Below, piece after piece: positions 34,101 to 42,400 of a DNA stretch of 64,000 nucleotides. Position 1 is the first letter of the stretch; the number at the start of each line of letters is the position of its first letter. A program made the translations under genes and the position numbers. The stretch is from Hymenolepis diminuta (lineage: Eukaryota; Platyhelminthes; Cestoda; Cyclophyllidea; Hymenolepididae): the NCBI GenBank assembly GCA_900708905.1, contig CAADRB010000113.1, positions 112,060-176,059 of the forward strand, read 5' to 3'. The notes below the pieces were generated by a model. That model was not told where the DNA came from and ran no database searches. It saw only the letters and a list, made by a program, of their open reading frames with translations.

Positions 34101-35101
34101 GGCTCCTCTCTCCAGCCAGATTTGTCGGTCTTGGGATCCTTCCGCAGTTCGGTGATGAAATCAAGCCAGACGAATCCTGCTTTTCACCATTCAAAAGTCT
34201 ACTTTTCTTTTCCCTTTCAAGGGTTCCAGAACAAATGCTGGTGGATCGCCCAACTCTAGTGCCAGATTTATTCGTCTCACCTTTACTGCCACCAGTTGAT
34301 GAATTAGAATTCCAGCTTGCTCGTGGAGTTACTGGAGAGGAAGCGGCAGAAGTGACAGCTGATGGGATCTTACTTCCAGAATTGACACTCTTTGCAACCC
34401 GAGATCTATTTAGTGTGCCAGTATTTCCACGAAATTTCACTGCTGGTGGTTCGACTATCGGTTTCTTTGCTATCGGCTTTGCCCTTCTTGGAACACATTG
34501 AGGAGTTCTGAAACCATTCACTTGGTGTTGAAAATTGCTAATATAATCATCGTTAGAGAAGGACTGGGAGGAAGTTGAAGAGTCTTGAGACAAAATTCCA
34601 CTATCTCGAGATGATGAAGAACTGGATGGGGTTTTAGAGGTTTCTTCCGTTGTTGCAGTGTGTCTGGAAATATACCTGGCGTGTCTTTGGGTCATTGGAG
34701 TTGCAATACAGGATAATGTATTTGATGAGATCGTAGATGAAGCTGAATATGGTAGTCCCTGGGAAGTTTGCAAGTGCTGGTTAGGAGTTTTCACGGGAAA
34801 TCGAGGATACTGTCCAGTTGGACAGCAAGGAGAATTTGGCACAGAGGTCTGACGTACCATTTGAGGGGTTTGCATGCGATAAAAAGAGTAGCGAATACCT
34901 CCAGCTTGAGGTTGCATAATACCAGTAGGTAGAGTCAAAGATGAGAAGCGTTGACTGGGGGATGGTTCCTCTATAGCTCTGTGAACTTGTCTGTTACACG
35001 AGGCAGGTTGTTGCCTAATTGTTGCCACCTTGTTTGGCTTTTTAATAATAGAATACTTTGTAGGTTCCTGTGGTACGGCCACCTTCGATAGCATGGTATT
35101 T
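18560..35101 (-). CDS. NAV: Neuron navigator homologue (NAV / unc-53 / sickie family), 16 exons, 5' end not resolved
   Basis: NAV proteins are cytoskeletal guidance factors that ride microtubule plus ends through EB proteins and carry a C-terminal AAA+ domain. The protein here is about 1,500 residues. Order: Ser/Pro-rich region with SKIP and SHIP motifs; Ser-rich SHMSLSSSGSV segment; coiled-coil exons (AAKLRRELELAHQKIAALT, VVQAFEQSLQSMNQRLHQL, EREVQELRKIIEK); the hallmark GGSWFRSSINRAFRRSKS basic motif; a second coiled coil; an AAA+ domain with GPRGSGK; and the WPWP-containing C-terminus. Adjacent exon phases agree throughout except between 20144-20455 and 19272-19343. No calponin-homology domain was found; it may lie upstream or be absent, as in NAV1. 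Confidence 0.9.
19272..19343 (-). CDS. NAV: NAV exon, AAA+ sensor-1 strand
   Basis: A 72-nt exon, acceptor TTTCTTATAG and donor GG|GTATGT. It reads ILLLAITDTLIFPEEPTKLR then NCPG, matching the YIIGTTNQPVKM region of NAV. Sensor-1 asparagine (TTN) is replaced by ITD. It needs one base from the preceding exon. Phase into the last exon is correct. Confidence 0.75.
19344..20143 (-). other. NAV intron with unresolved donor
   Basis: About 800 bp. All GT dinucleotides at the end of the upstream exon (AAAAGTGGTGGTTAAATG) would leave phase 1, while the next exon requires phase 2. No convincing missing exon was found inside. Confidence 0.5.
20144..20455 (-). CDS. NAV: NAV exon, AAA+ core between Walker A and sensor 1 (3' boundary uncertain)
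   Basis: Acceptor CTTACTTTCAG before 20455. It encodes FPGFWSTQPTAVHYYLRASS, NELRQVLMNTLLSVEG and YVAFYIECVLIDSISQGFNS then IQMLSKFHRK. The last part aligns with NAV VILLDDLSEAGSISEL..KYHK. The Walker B pair DD corresponds to EC here. The 3' end is uncertain because of the phase problem; possibilities are a homopolymer base error in the A-rich run, or a donor at CAGAT|GTTATC that would drop LSKFHRK. Confidence 0.7.
20533..20948 (-). CDS. NAV: NAV exon with Walker A (P-loop)
   Basis: Acceptor CTTCCTTTCAG before 20948; phase 0 from the previous exon. It encodes MYLSYLDSDDHLGLNVDSIS (human NAV: LQVDPTSSLGLSTDSIS) and later CVIIYGPRGSGKLEFGRILI. The P-loop has GSGK but leucine where NAV and other AAA+ proteins have Thr/Ser for Mg2+ binding. 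Donor AT|GTTTGT is weak but fits the phase needed by the next exon. Confidence 0.82.
21021..21343 (-). CDS. NAV: NAV exon, region before AAA+ domain
   Basis: Acceptor CCTATTTTGCAG, donor CAA|GTGAGT. It encodes ELFAVTPEIGQHITPVFIEL, then SPNISTRMFGDGEDSEDLSH and HLIGRVCLDQSASELMTKVK SLFQ, corresponding to the VGYVWINGKTDWFVLDSLLEK segment that leads into the AAA+ domain. The frame continues upstream of the acceptor but without family resemblance. Confidence 0.82.
21344..22204 (-). other. NAV intron
   Basis: AT-rich intron, donor AGAG|GTAGGT and acceptor TTTTGCAG; no repeat recognised. Confidence 0.7.
22205..22542 (-). CDS. NAV: NAV exon, second coiled coil
   Basis: Acceptor CCCTATTTTTAG, donor G|GTAGGT. 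It starts with C completing Ser, then GSSVHHSPTSSSGESPSTT, an acidic CSEEEGGEGMAGGEMM run, and MLEMMQETVRSLQHQVRCLR AENSFLQRAV, a clear heptad pattern for a coiled coil that matches the position of the NAV coiled coil after the basic motif. It ends KISRLLR plus one base. Confidence 0.83.
22618..22733 (-). CDS. NAV: NAV exon, conserved basic FRSS motif
   Basis: Acceptor after CCTTTCCCCATTTGAACAG, donor CAG|GTATTT. It reads FRSSINRAFRRSKSRDPPDR then AKVTSTSSSNDVNLPSPG. Together with GGSW from the previous exon it forms GGSWFRSSINRAFRRSK, corresponding to NAV WLRSSFKQAFGKKK, one of the most conserved NAV signatures. Confidence 0.9.
23708..23898 (-). CDS. NAV: NAV exon before FRSS motif
   Basis: Acceptor CCCTATTTTTTCAG, donor TGG|GTAAGT. 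It encodes MMSQQAGSLSNLVHSPHAIS, then GGIRGFMTPNYMPIRDSFDR and NKKGGSW, a Ser/Gly-rich linker and the start of the basic motif. Both phases match their neighbours. Confidence 0.85.
23899..24938 (-). other. NAV intron
   Basis: 1.04 kb AT-rich intron, donor GG|GTAGCT. Minus-strand frames inside (for example 24337-24567) lack splice support. Confidence 0.65.
24939..25092 (-). CDS. NAV: NAV coiled-coil exon (EREVQELRKII)
   Basis: Acceptor TTTTTTAG, donor CTCGG|GTAGCT (phase 1, as required). It encodes EREVQELRKIIEKFRCQALS then SDWLSSMEMARNGKKLSQSQ, matching NAV QKDSELIELRKTIELLKKQN in position and heptads. Confidence 0.8.
25341..25424 (-). CDS. NAV: NAV coiled-coil exon (VVQAFEQSL)
   Basis: An 84-nt, phase-0 symmetric exon, acceptor ATCTTTCAG, donor AAG|GTGAGA. 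It encodes TSVVQAFEQSLQSMNQRLHQ LSASSALK, very close to NAV segments of the form LVAAFEQSL..MT.RLQ.LT. Confidence 0.88.
25600..25674 (-). CDS. NAV: NAV coiled-coil exon (LRRELELAHQKI)
   Basis: A 75-nt, phase-0 symmetric exon with donor AAT|GTAAGT and a CTTAG acceptor. It encodes AAKLRRELELAHQKIAALTC QLSAN, the NAV LRREL..SQ.K...LT.QL.AN coiled coil. Confidence 0.88.
25749..25772 (-). CDS. NAV: NAV 24-nt microexon
   Basis: Exactly eight codons (GADSSAFE) between acceptor TTATTTTAG and a perfect GTAAGT donor, phase 0 on both sides, so it can be skipped without a frameshift. It joins cleanly to the next coiled-coil exon. Neuronal genes often use such microexons. Confidence 0.65.
25830..25889 (-). 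CDS. NAV: Candidate NAV exon or alternative first exon (MPTFFSHVNAAPQE)
   Basis: Donor GAG|GTAACC leaves phase 0, as the microexon needs. The frame upstream contains ATG at 25869-25871 (MPTFFSHVNAAPQE). An internal-exon reading uses the weak acceptor AATTAAAG at 25889 and gives 20 codons in phase with 27914-27963. Alternatively it is the start exon of a short isoform containing only the coiled-coil and AAA+ parts. Confidence 0.4.
25890..27913 (-). other. NAV intron
   Basis: About 2 kb AT-rich; no repeat or internal gene recognised. Confidence 0.6.
27914..27963 (-). CDS. NAV: NAV exon, Ser-rich SHMSLSSSGSV segment
   Basis: A 50-nt exon with acceptor TTTCACTTCTAG and donor CCG|GTAAGT. It encodes FGSHMSLSSSGSVISP, a Ser-rich stretch like the SMSLSSSAS/SGS segments of NAV. 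Its two leading bases complete a Ser codon from the previous exon. Confidence 0.8.
27964..30158 (-). other. NAV intron
   Basis: 2.2 kb AT-rich intron with donor GATT|GTAAGT. No internal feature recognised. Confidence 0.65.
30159..30748 (-). CDS. NAV: NAV exon, Ser/Pro-rich with SHIP motif
   Basis: Acceptor TTATTTTAG, donor T|GTAAGT. About 196 codons, Ser/Thr/Pro-rich and probably disordered. It includes NSHIPTLRAK (SxIP motif with downstream basic residues, 30703-30714), PVPPVPTSPKTPRVSPRVTV and SNSGIYAKREKSSIYVTGAG. SNSGIY..K..S also occurs in NAV proteins. The antisense strand has a shadow frame. Confidence 0.85.
30703..30714 (-). other. SxIP microtubule-tip motif (SHIP)
   Basis: Ser-His-Ile-Pro followed by Thr-Leu-Arg-Ala-Lys in a Ser/Pro-rich disordered setting, matching the EB1-binding SxIP consensus used by plus-end tracking proteins including NAVs. 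Confidence 0.55.
32710..32765 (-). CDS. NAV: Candidate alternative NAV start exon
   Basis: A 56-nt segment between a strong acceptor (GCCTTTTCCCAG) and donor (TTCAG|GTAAGA). ATG at 32715-32717 gives M-F-plus AG, which splices in phase to the exon at 30748 and yields MFSSDRQISAAN. This would start a NAV isoform lacking the 364-residue N-terminal exon. Alternative promoters are known for NAV genes; here only sequence supports it. Confidence 0.35.
32828..32885 (-). other. Candidate untranslated alternative 5' exon of NAV
   Basis: A minus-strand pyrimidine tract (TCTCCTCTCTCTCCCTTCC) ends in CACTAG, followed by 58 bases and a CAGT|GTAAGA donor. The coding frames do not join in phase with the 5' NAV exon, so it would be a leader exon or spurious. 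Confidence 0.25.
34007..35101 (-). CDS. NAV: NAV 5'-most recognised coding exon, Ser-rich with SKIP motif
   Basis: Acceptor CTCCTTTCAG before 35101, donor CCAGG|GTAAGT. The frame contains ATG at 35092-35094 (MLSKVAVPQEPTKYSIIKKP), which may be the start or an internal Met; the open frame continues four codons to the acceptor. It is rich in Ser, Thr, Pro and basic residues. SGSKIPSAV (34363-34374) is an SxIP motif; SRDSGILSQDSSTSSQSFSN and CSGTLEREKKSRLLNGEK resemble NAV mid-region text. No globular domain seen. Confidence 0.85.
34363..34374 (-). other. SxIP microtubule-tip motif (SKIP)
   Basis: Ser-Lys-Ile-Pro within KSVNSGSKIPSAVTSAASSP, the classic EB1-binding form, in a basic, Ser/Pro-rich disordered stretch. 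Confidence 0.65.
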
Positions 35102-38100
35102 CTGAAAGGAGGATAAAATGCACGAGTTTAGTCATCCTACCATAACCTTTGTGGTAATCGGAGCGCGTAAATTTGGCATTTAAGTTGATGTGAGACTACT
35201 TTTAGGATATGAGCCGCTACCCGTGTGTACAGATGGTAGATCAACTACCGCTAACTGCATGAAACCAGACACGCCGATAAGTGCGGCCGTTATTATGGCC
35301 TAGACCAACCAGAAATTTTTTATTCTAGCAGTTGATTTCATGTGCTGGATAATTATAGATTCATATATATATATATATCTTTATTTTGAGACCTTGGCAT
35401 ATATTTGTGACGAATTAAATATTAAATAGGAGCATGAGAAACCATAAAAACATAGTTTTACAGTTCGTTGATGATTTCTATTAAAAATTAATACCGTTTT
35501 ATATTTAATATAAATCAATGAAGTCATGAGAATTAATTGCAATTTAAAGAAGAATTCTAATGTACGGGTTAATTAACACAGTTAGATTGACTTTCAACAA
35601 TCTCATCTAAATATTATATTCATGATGAAATTAAGTTTAGAATTTCATGGTTTAAAATATGCACCACACAGGTTCAATCATAAAAATTTCGAAAAAATGG
35701 TATCCTTAAAAGAAAAATATCAATCTCGGGTCTATTCCAGCAGTCGCCATATTAGAGAAATTACATTTTTATCTTTTGAACTGAAAATTCACATCATTTT
35801 AACCCTTGTGTCAGATCCTATCGTTGGATTTCAAACCGGTAACCTCCGACATTCTAGACGTAAACTGCGAGTCAGTGCACAGGTTTAATATCACGAAAAT
35901 TAGACCCATAGGTACACATTAACGGTTGGGTTACTAGATGTACTAACGAAAGTAGAGAAACAGAGGGAGCTGGCAGAATTCGAGTTTCACTTTAATTGAT
36001 ACTTGGTGTAGATGAAGTAACGATAGCATTTTCCTTTAGTTACTTTTGGAATTAACTTTCTTTTTAATTGAGGAACTTTTGCTTAACACTTTTATTAAAG
36101 GCAGTTAAATCTCTTTCAAAAGGTGATTATTTCCCCACAGTATCGGAAGGGAAAGAATCATCTTTGAACAAAAGACGACAAAGAAGTGTGAATAACCTTT
36201 TCATACCGCAAACTAGTGGTATTTTACGTAATTGCAGTTGCTTAAATGCCACAACTGGATGATCATTCTATAATTTAAATTTCTGCCGCATAATCATAAA
36301 ATATTACGCTTACATTTCAGCGTTAAAAGAAATCGACCAATCCATATTTTATGGCCGTAACACTATACACTTAAGCATGATAATAGTATAAACATACAGG
36401 AAAAGACTTCAACTAGATAGTGATTTCAATAAGTCCAGAGGTGACTATGTTTCGAGACGCAAAGTAGGTATAAAATAAGTCTAAAAACAATTTCTTGCCT
36501 TCTATAGTCATTTTGTATGATCAAAATATGATTCTTAACCTTTTCCGTTGTTTAACTACGAACGGTACTTATCTTTTATATCATTTTGTGGTAATATTAT
36601 TGCAATATTTCAGAGAAAATTTGCAGCCCTACAAAAATAACACACTTTCTTATGACTACGGTACCAACGAAAGGGTACCAAATTCGATTATAAATTGAAA
36701 GACTAGGAAAACAATAATGTTATATTAAAGCAGATAATGATGAAATTTATTAGAGGCTCACCTTTTCGAATATTTAAAATTCTGTTAGTCTGTATATTAA
36801 GAATGATAGAAGAATTAAATAGGAAGAAGTGAAATCATTACATCACTTTTTACTTAAGCATTTTGAATTCGAAGTGTTGAAGGTTGAAGATTTTTAGTTT
36901 TGTCCTATTTATTAACAAAACTAAGGTGAATGCATTTTGTTAAGTAAAAAGTTGCATACCTCTAAACCCAAAATATGTGAGCGGTGTTCAAATCAAAACA
37001 TCATTTTTTCAGTGAATATCCTACGCATTATATGGTTAGGGAAAAGGTCATAATGAGGGGTTGAACGAATTTTGACTCTTCAGTTCCAAATGAGTAATTT
37101 TGTCTACGTCTTGAAAAAATTGTTTACTATAAGCCTCCATCACTGCATATCTCGTATTAATAGTTATGAGTCATTGACAATCTCTCGAAGAATCTTTTTA
37201 TATTTAGATTCATATCAGCATCAAGCTTTATCTACTTATTGGTATAAATAAACTTTAAAAATGTGCGTGCAAACTTTCCAATACTTTTAACTGAATAAAG
37301 CTTCAATAAGATTACTAATGAGAATAATGACCAAGTATAGACTAACTGACCTGACAACGAAAACGGACAAGTTTATTGAAGTGGCATGACAAATTCTCGT
37401 TTTAAACTAATGACCAAGGACCTCCGAATGTCGCAGATATGAGAATTTTAAGAAATCTAGGGGTCAGATTGTTCAATGCAGAGAAGATGCGGTGAACTAT
37501 AAGCAAAACGTTTGCAACCTGTTAAACCCAAAATTCGGATGAATTAAACCACTTTTGGCGCTCTGAACTAATTTCTCAATTTTGCATGACTACCAACCTT
37601 TCACTCTTTATTGAATTATTATACTGTTTCCCCTCCAGTGAACCCTGTCCTTCTTAGTATGGTTTAAAATATTTGGGGTAAAAATGAGCTAATTTCCGTT
37701 CATATTTTCTGAATAAATGTTTATACATAATTATTGCCAAAGTTACTTCGAAAGATAATTTGCTTTCTTCACGGAATCATGAGTTTAGCTTGAAAAGAAA
37801 GGTAATTGTATTAATTTCTCGAATCTGATAAAACAGTTTTTAAACAATGTAAGAGGATTTATATATATGAAATAGAGCATTCAAGTGAAATAAGGTATAT
37901 TTTGTTTGAAGAGATTGAAGTGATATTTCATATTTATGCATTTCAAGGGCTTTCAAACAAGCGCATAAAAATTCATAAATCCATAACCTCGTTTCAAAAT
38001 ACTAAAATGGTAGCGATTTCCCTGAAATTTGTGATTCACTACGTCTCAGCCTGATTTTCAGCCGCTCTATTGCGCAGATTAATTGTGCGAAATGTTCATT

Positions 38101-39080
38101 AGGTTTAAACAAAACAGGAATAAAAAATGATTCTACAGCATTATAAAACCGATTTATCTAATACATCATGCTCTGTCATTTGCTTATGTCATTTTTTACA
38201 CTTAATTTCGATAATGCCAAAATGGTAGAGGTAGTCTTTGCAAATTAAATAATACTATTTATATGATTCATAAGTAGCTTAAAATTCGCAAAATATTTTA
38301 TTGAAAGTCTCGTTTATTAACCATACTTTGCAGTGGTAATCAATCAAACGATTCTTACTCAGCCAAAACCTTATCACCACGTTTTAGACAGATTACAGAT
38401 TTATTAGATTTATTTTAAATTATGCATTAGAAGAGTCTTTACTATCTTTGAATCAATAATATTATTCAATTATTTGTGTAGTCCCAAATAATTAAATTAA
38501 ATGCTAGGGAATACAGTGGGTTTATAATCAAATTTGGCACCTTCTTTCAAATGTTCTAAATAATTAAATTTGAGAAGCATTATAATTTGATAATGCATTC
38601 TTCAAACTCGATACTTTTAAGGTATCATTGAATATATAACATAATCAAAGAGCTAAAGTTAAAACTATAATCAATAAAAAACTACGGATTATTATAAACT
38701 GCATTCAGCAAGGTCCATAACGCTTACTTTTATTCAACATTATTTGTGCTATCATAAATATTCAGTGGGGATTAATTTTTTCCCACTAGCTTTAATCGGA
38801 ATTTCTGCTTACATTTATTTGTTGCCATGTCTACACAGTCATTCATCTATAATATCCTGTTTTCTTCGTTTATATTTTAGGTATTTACCAGTTTTATTAA
38901 AGTCCTAAAAGGGGCAACCTTGACTAACAAATTTCACAGAACCGTTAATTAGGTTTTACTTTCCTTCACATTTGCTGTCGTTTCGAGATACGCAATCCAA
39001 GTAAGCATATGTTTTTTTCTAGGAATACTTTAAGCGTAACAACAGAGATCACAGAAATTAACTGTACTTTTTGCACACGT
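35102..39080. other. AT-rich, NAV upstream intron or intergenic
   Basis: Contains a short (AT)n microsatellite at about 35362-35379. A 28-nt segment at about 36763-36790 on the minus strand has an ATATACAG acceptor and GTGAGC donor, but its phase does not fit the downstream NAV exon. No calponin-homology exon was recognised. Confidence 0.45.
35362..35379. repeat. (AT)n microsatellite
   Basis: About nine uninterrupted AT units. Confidence 0.8.
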
Positions 39081-39450
39081 TTCCTATTGCAGTAATGAAA
39101 TAGCATCCTTTTTGCGTCATCACCAATCTCCGGGATGAATCATCTGAACTAACATGTTTAGTACAACAAGTGTGAGTTCTCGAAAGGGGTCAGAATGAGG
39201 TGAGGTGAGGTAAGGTGCAGTCCTGGGTAAGTCAAAACCCCCACGCAAGTACGAGACTAGGTGATCCCATGCAGATTTCGCTTTCGCACTGCCTGGGTAA
39301 CATCTCAGACTCTCCCTTCCCTCCCCCTCACCACATTTAGTCGTTACAGCTTCATCTCCCCCACAAATCTGAATTGCTGAATCACACATGTGTGTAATTC
39401 GCATGTGCATAGGTCATCATCATCGTCGTTCCCTAGACCCATCTGGTGAG
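39081..39450. promoter_or_regulatory. GC-rich island in AT-rich DNA
   Basis: A sharp composition change. It includes GGTGA tandem units (about 39198-39215), polypyrimidine CCCTTCCCTCCCCCTC and, on the plus strand, a TATTGCAG acceptor-like site (39093) and a CTGG|GTAAGT donor (about 39225). The enclosed 130 bases have stops in all plus frames. A 96-codon minus frame (39120-39410) matches no family. Candidate regulatory island, promoter, or antisense non-coding exon. Confidence 0.35.
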
Positions 39451-42400
39451 ATTACATGCTGCTTTAGTGGGAGATTCTCTCATTGAGTGTCTGGAATAGC
39501 GGCTTATTCACACTTTCATCCAGGGAAATTAAAATGTGCGTTTCGGTGTAGAAAGCTAGAGTAATTATAAACAGGTTAAAGATCATGTGAAGAAACAACC
39601 CATATCTGAGAAAAGGAATGGAATCAAGAAATAGTGAAGGGTAAGAAAATAACCCTCATTTAATAAATGAAAAATTGAGACCCGAGCCAAAGTAGCTACT
39701 ACAAAATATTTTTTAAGATTATTTTTTTAATATTTTGTTTTATATTTACACATACATTGTCAAATCAACTGCGTGAATGTCTAATGAAAAAGGAGAAACA
39801 AATATAAGTTAGGATTAATCACAAATGAAATTTCATTTTGTAATAGCTTAGTTATAAAAAAATTGCCTATCCAAAATTAATAGCACCGGAGTCTAAAGGT
39901 GGCTCTCAACACTCATGGGAGAGACAACCGATTTTGCCTTTACTCTTACATAAATAAATGTGATTGAGAATATACTGCAACATTTAAACCTTTGGCGAAT
40001 CCTAAAACCCGTCGTTTTAATTTAATAACAATAACAAGACAGAATCAACAACAATTTCCTAATACCTTTCTTAAAGTCAAGATTTTGGAAGCTAGACTAT
40101 ATTCTTCTAATAACTTTTTTATAAAATTAGAAATACATAGTCACTACTAGCGGATAGAAACTGAATAGAAAGTATTCAGTTCGGGAATTGGTATAAATAG
40201 ATGAGGACAAGTCAATGTAAATTTTTATGGATAGATGCGTTAACACATAAGACCAGATTTTGACCACACGGATCTATCGATAAATTAGTCATTGTGTTTG
40301 CTAATTTATATATTTGGCTTATACATTTGAACTTATAGTTTCAATTCTGGAAATTGGCTAATCATACCTGACTCTTATCGGATAATAATAATTATATGTG
40401 AACGGACAAATGAAGCACGATTGTCTTTTGAATGTTAAAAATAATTATTTTTTTTCCTTTTTCTTGTCAGAATAACATTAATCACCTATCATTAACATTA
40501 CACAAATGAAAGGGGTTTTCAAAAAATCAAAAGTTAACACGTAGTATCAACAAAAGTGAAGTGTTTACAAACGCATAACAAGGCAACTTTTGTATTGGCA
40601 TGTTAAAGCTGAAATCCATCCATATAAAAGCTGAAAGCGTTTTATATAATAAATCAATGGAATTTCTTAAACCTACAAAGAACAAAATCATTAAACTTTG
40701 TCAGTTTACCGGAGAACATATGTGAAACCTTGTAGATATTCGACTGATTGGACTTTCCTTGTTGTATCAAACAGTTCAATGCATTAAGCATGAAAAGTGA
40801 ATTTAAGAATTTTGAATTATATTTCGGTTTTACTAATATACTGTATCATATGAAAAATAAAGATGGAAGAAATTGAGTATCGCACGTAGTCCCTTTCTCG
40901 GTAAATCCACTGAGAAATAAGGCAAATTAGGCAGATAGTTAAATGGCATTAGAATTTAAAGGTATCCCTTTTACATGCGCGCTAAAAACATGACTCATCG
41001 CGAGGCTAAGGATGACAGTCAATCACTGTCAAACTTAACTCAGCAGACGGATAAAAGTGAAAAACTCAGATCCTAATAAAATCTACTTGCTGCAAAAAAA
41101 AATACGATAAGACTGGCATTATTGAGTTTCCGTTTCTGGGAATTTTCATTAAAAATGTGTTTCTATGGAGTTGGATCAGAACTACTATCAGGTAATAAAT
41201 AAAAACCTTTGGTTTTCTGGTTAGCAATAAAAAATATCCCCTTAATTAGGTGAAAATTATTATATTGCTGTAAGGTTATGATAGAGTTTTTCTGACTAAA
41301 CTAAGATTTGTGCTTTGGTGTTATATTCTGCAGTGAAACCACTACAGAGTGCAACTTGAGGAAATTTTTCACAAACTCATAATTTGTAAGGGAAAAATAT
41401 CGTAACAAAGGTCATCAGTGGTGACTATTCATAAAGGCCCGTATGTATTCTAAATTTAGCAATTTTGTTGATTGTTCTAAACGCTAAATACATATTAGTA
41501 CTCTTCAATTTTGAGCTATTCTACGAGTCAAATAAATATAAAATATTATATACAGAGGTTTAACAGCTCAAGAGGTGATTTACTTACTAAAACTTTGTAC
41601 TATTTATTCGTTTGATTTATTAGATAGGTATGTTTAAGTATTTTTGGTCTCTATCGCATTCATACAACTGCTTATTTTAGGCCTTATATTAGCAACTTCA
41701 AACAAACATTTTGTGATTTTTGTATATTTAAAATGTAAAAAAAGTAATGCGTTTTATGCAGGTTGATTACGTCATCATTTCCAGTGACAAAACAGAGTGA
41801 CAAGGTTTATGAGTCAGCATTAAGAAAGGTTAAGTTAATGAGCTATTCTTTGATTTTATATTATTACGTTAAAAAAGAGGATAAAACTTATTTTGATTTG
41901 CTTGATGCCTTTTTTGACTAAATAAAAGCAAATTATATTTTTTAGCCAACAAACTCGCCACGACAATGGTTCAAAATCAAATGTCTATCAAAACTTACTC
42001 TTATGATTTTTCACCTTTTTCAAACCAGTGAATGAAATATTAAATAGTTTTTAAATAAATTTTGTCATCTTTGTCAATCATATATTTCATCAGAATACAT
42101 AAAAAATTATTCATAATCGTTGCCTTTCAGTTATCCCTTAAGAATTTTTTTCGTAATATTATTATTAATTTTTTTACAAAGTTCTTTCAATGCTTTGATT
42201 GCATTTTTATTTCTTATATGCTCAAGCTGTTTGAGAAATAAAAACAAATTTTAATTGATGTACTATATTAGGCATTGAAAATTGAATAACCCCTGACAGA
42301 TTTCAAACTTGAGGTGAAAGCTTAATGCTTCCCAATTTTTTAAAAATTGCCACACCCCCTTTTTAACACAAACTTTTAATCTTGCGCTAAGCTCCCTAAC

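Noticed and set aside
34235..34852. Plus-strand frames over the NAV N-terminal exon
   Set aside because: Antisense shadows; the minus frame continues through 1.09 kb and splices in phase.
39120..39410. 96-codon minus-strand frame
   Set aside because: No recognisable motif, no acceptor/donor pair in phase with NAV, and a composition-driven open frame in a GC-rich island is likely by chance.
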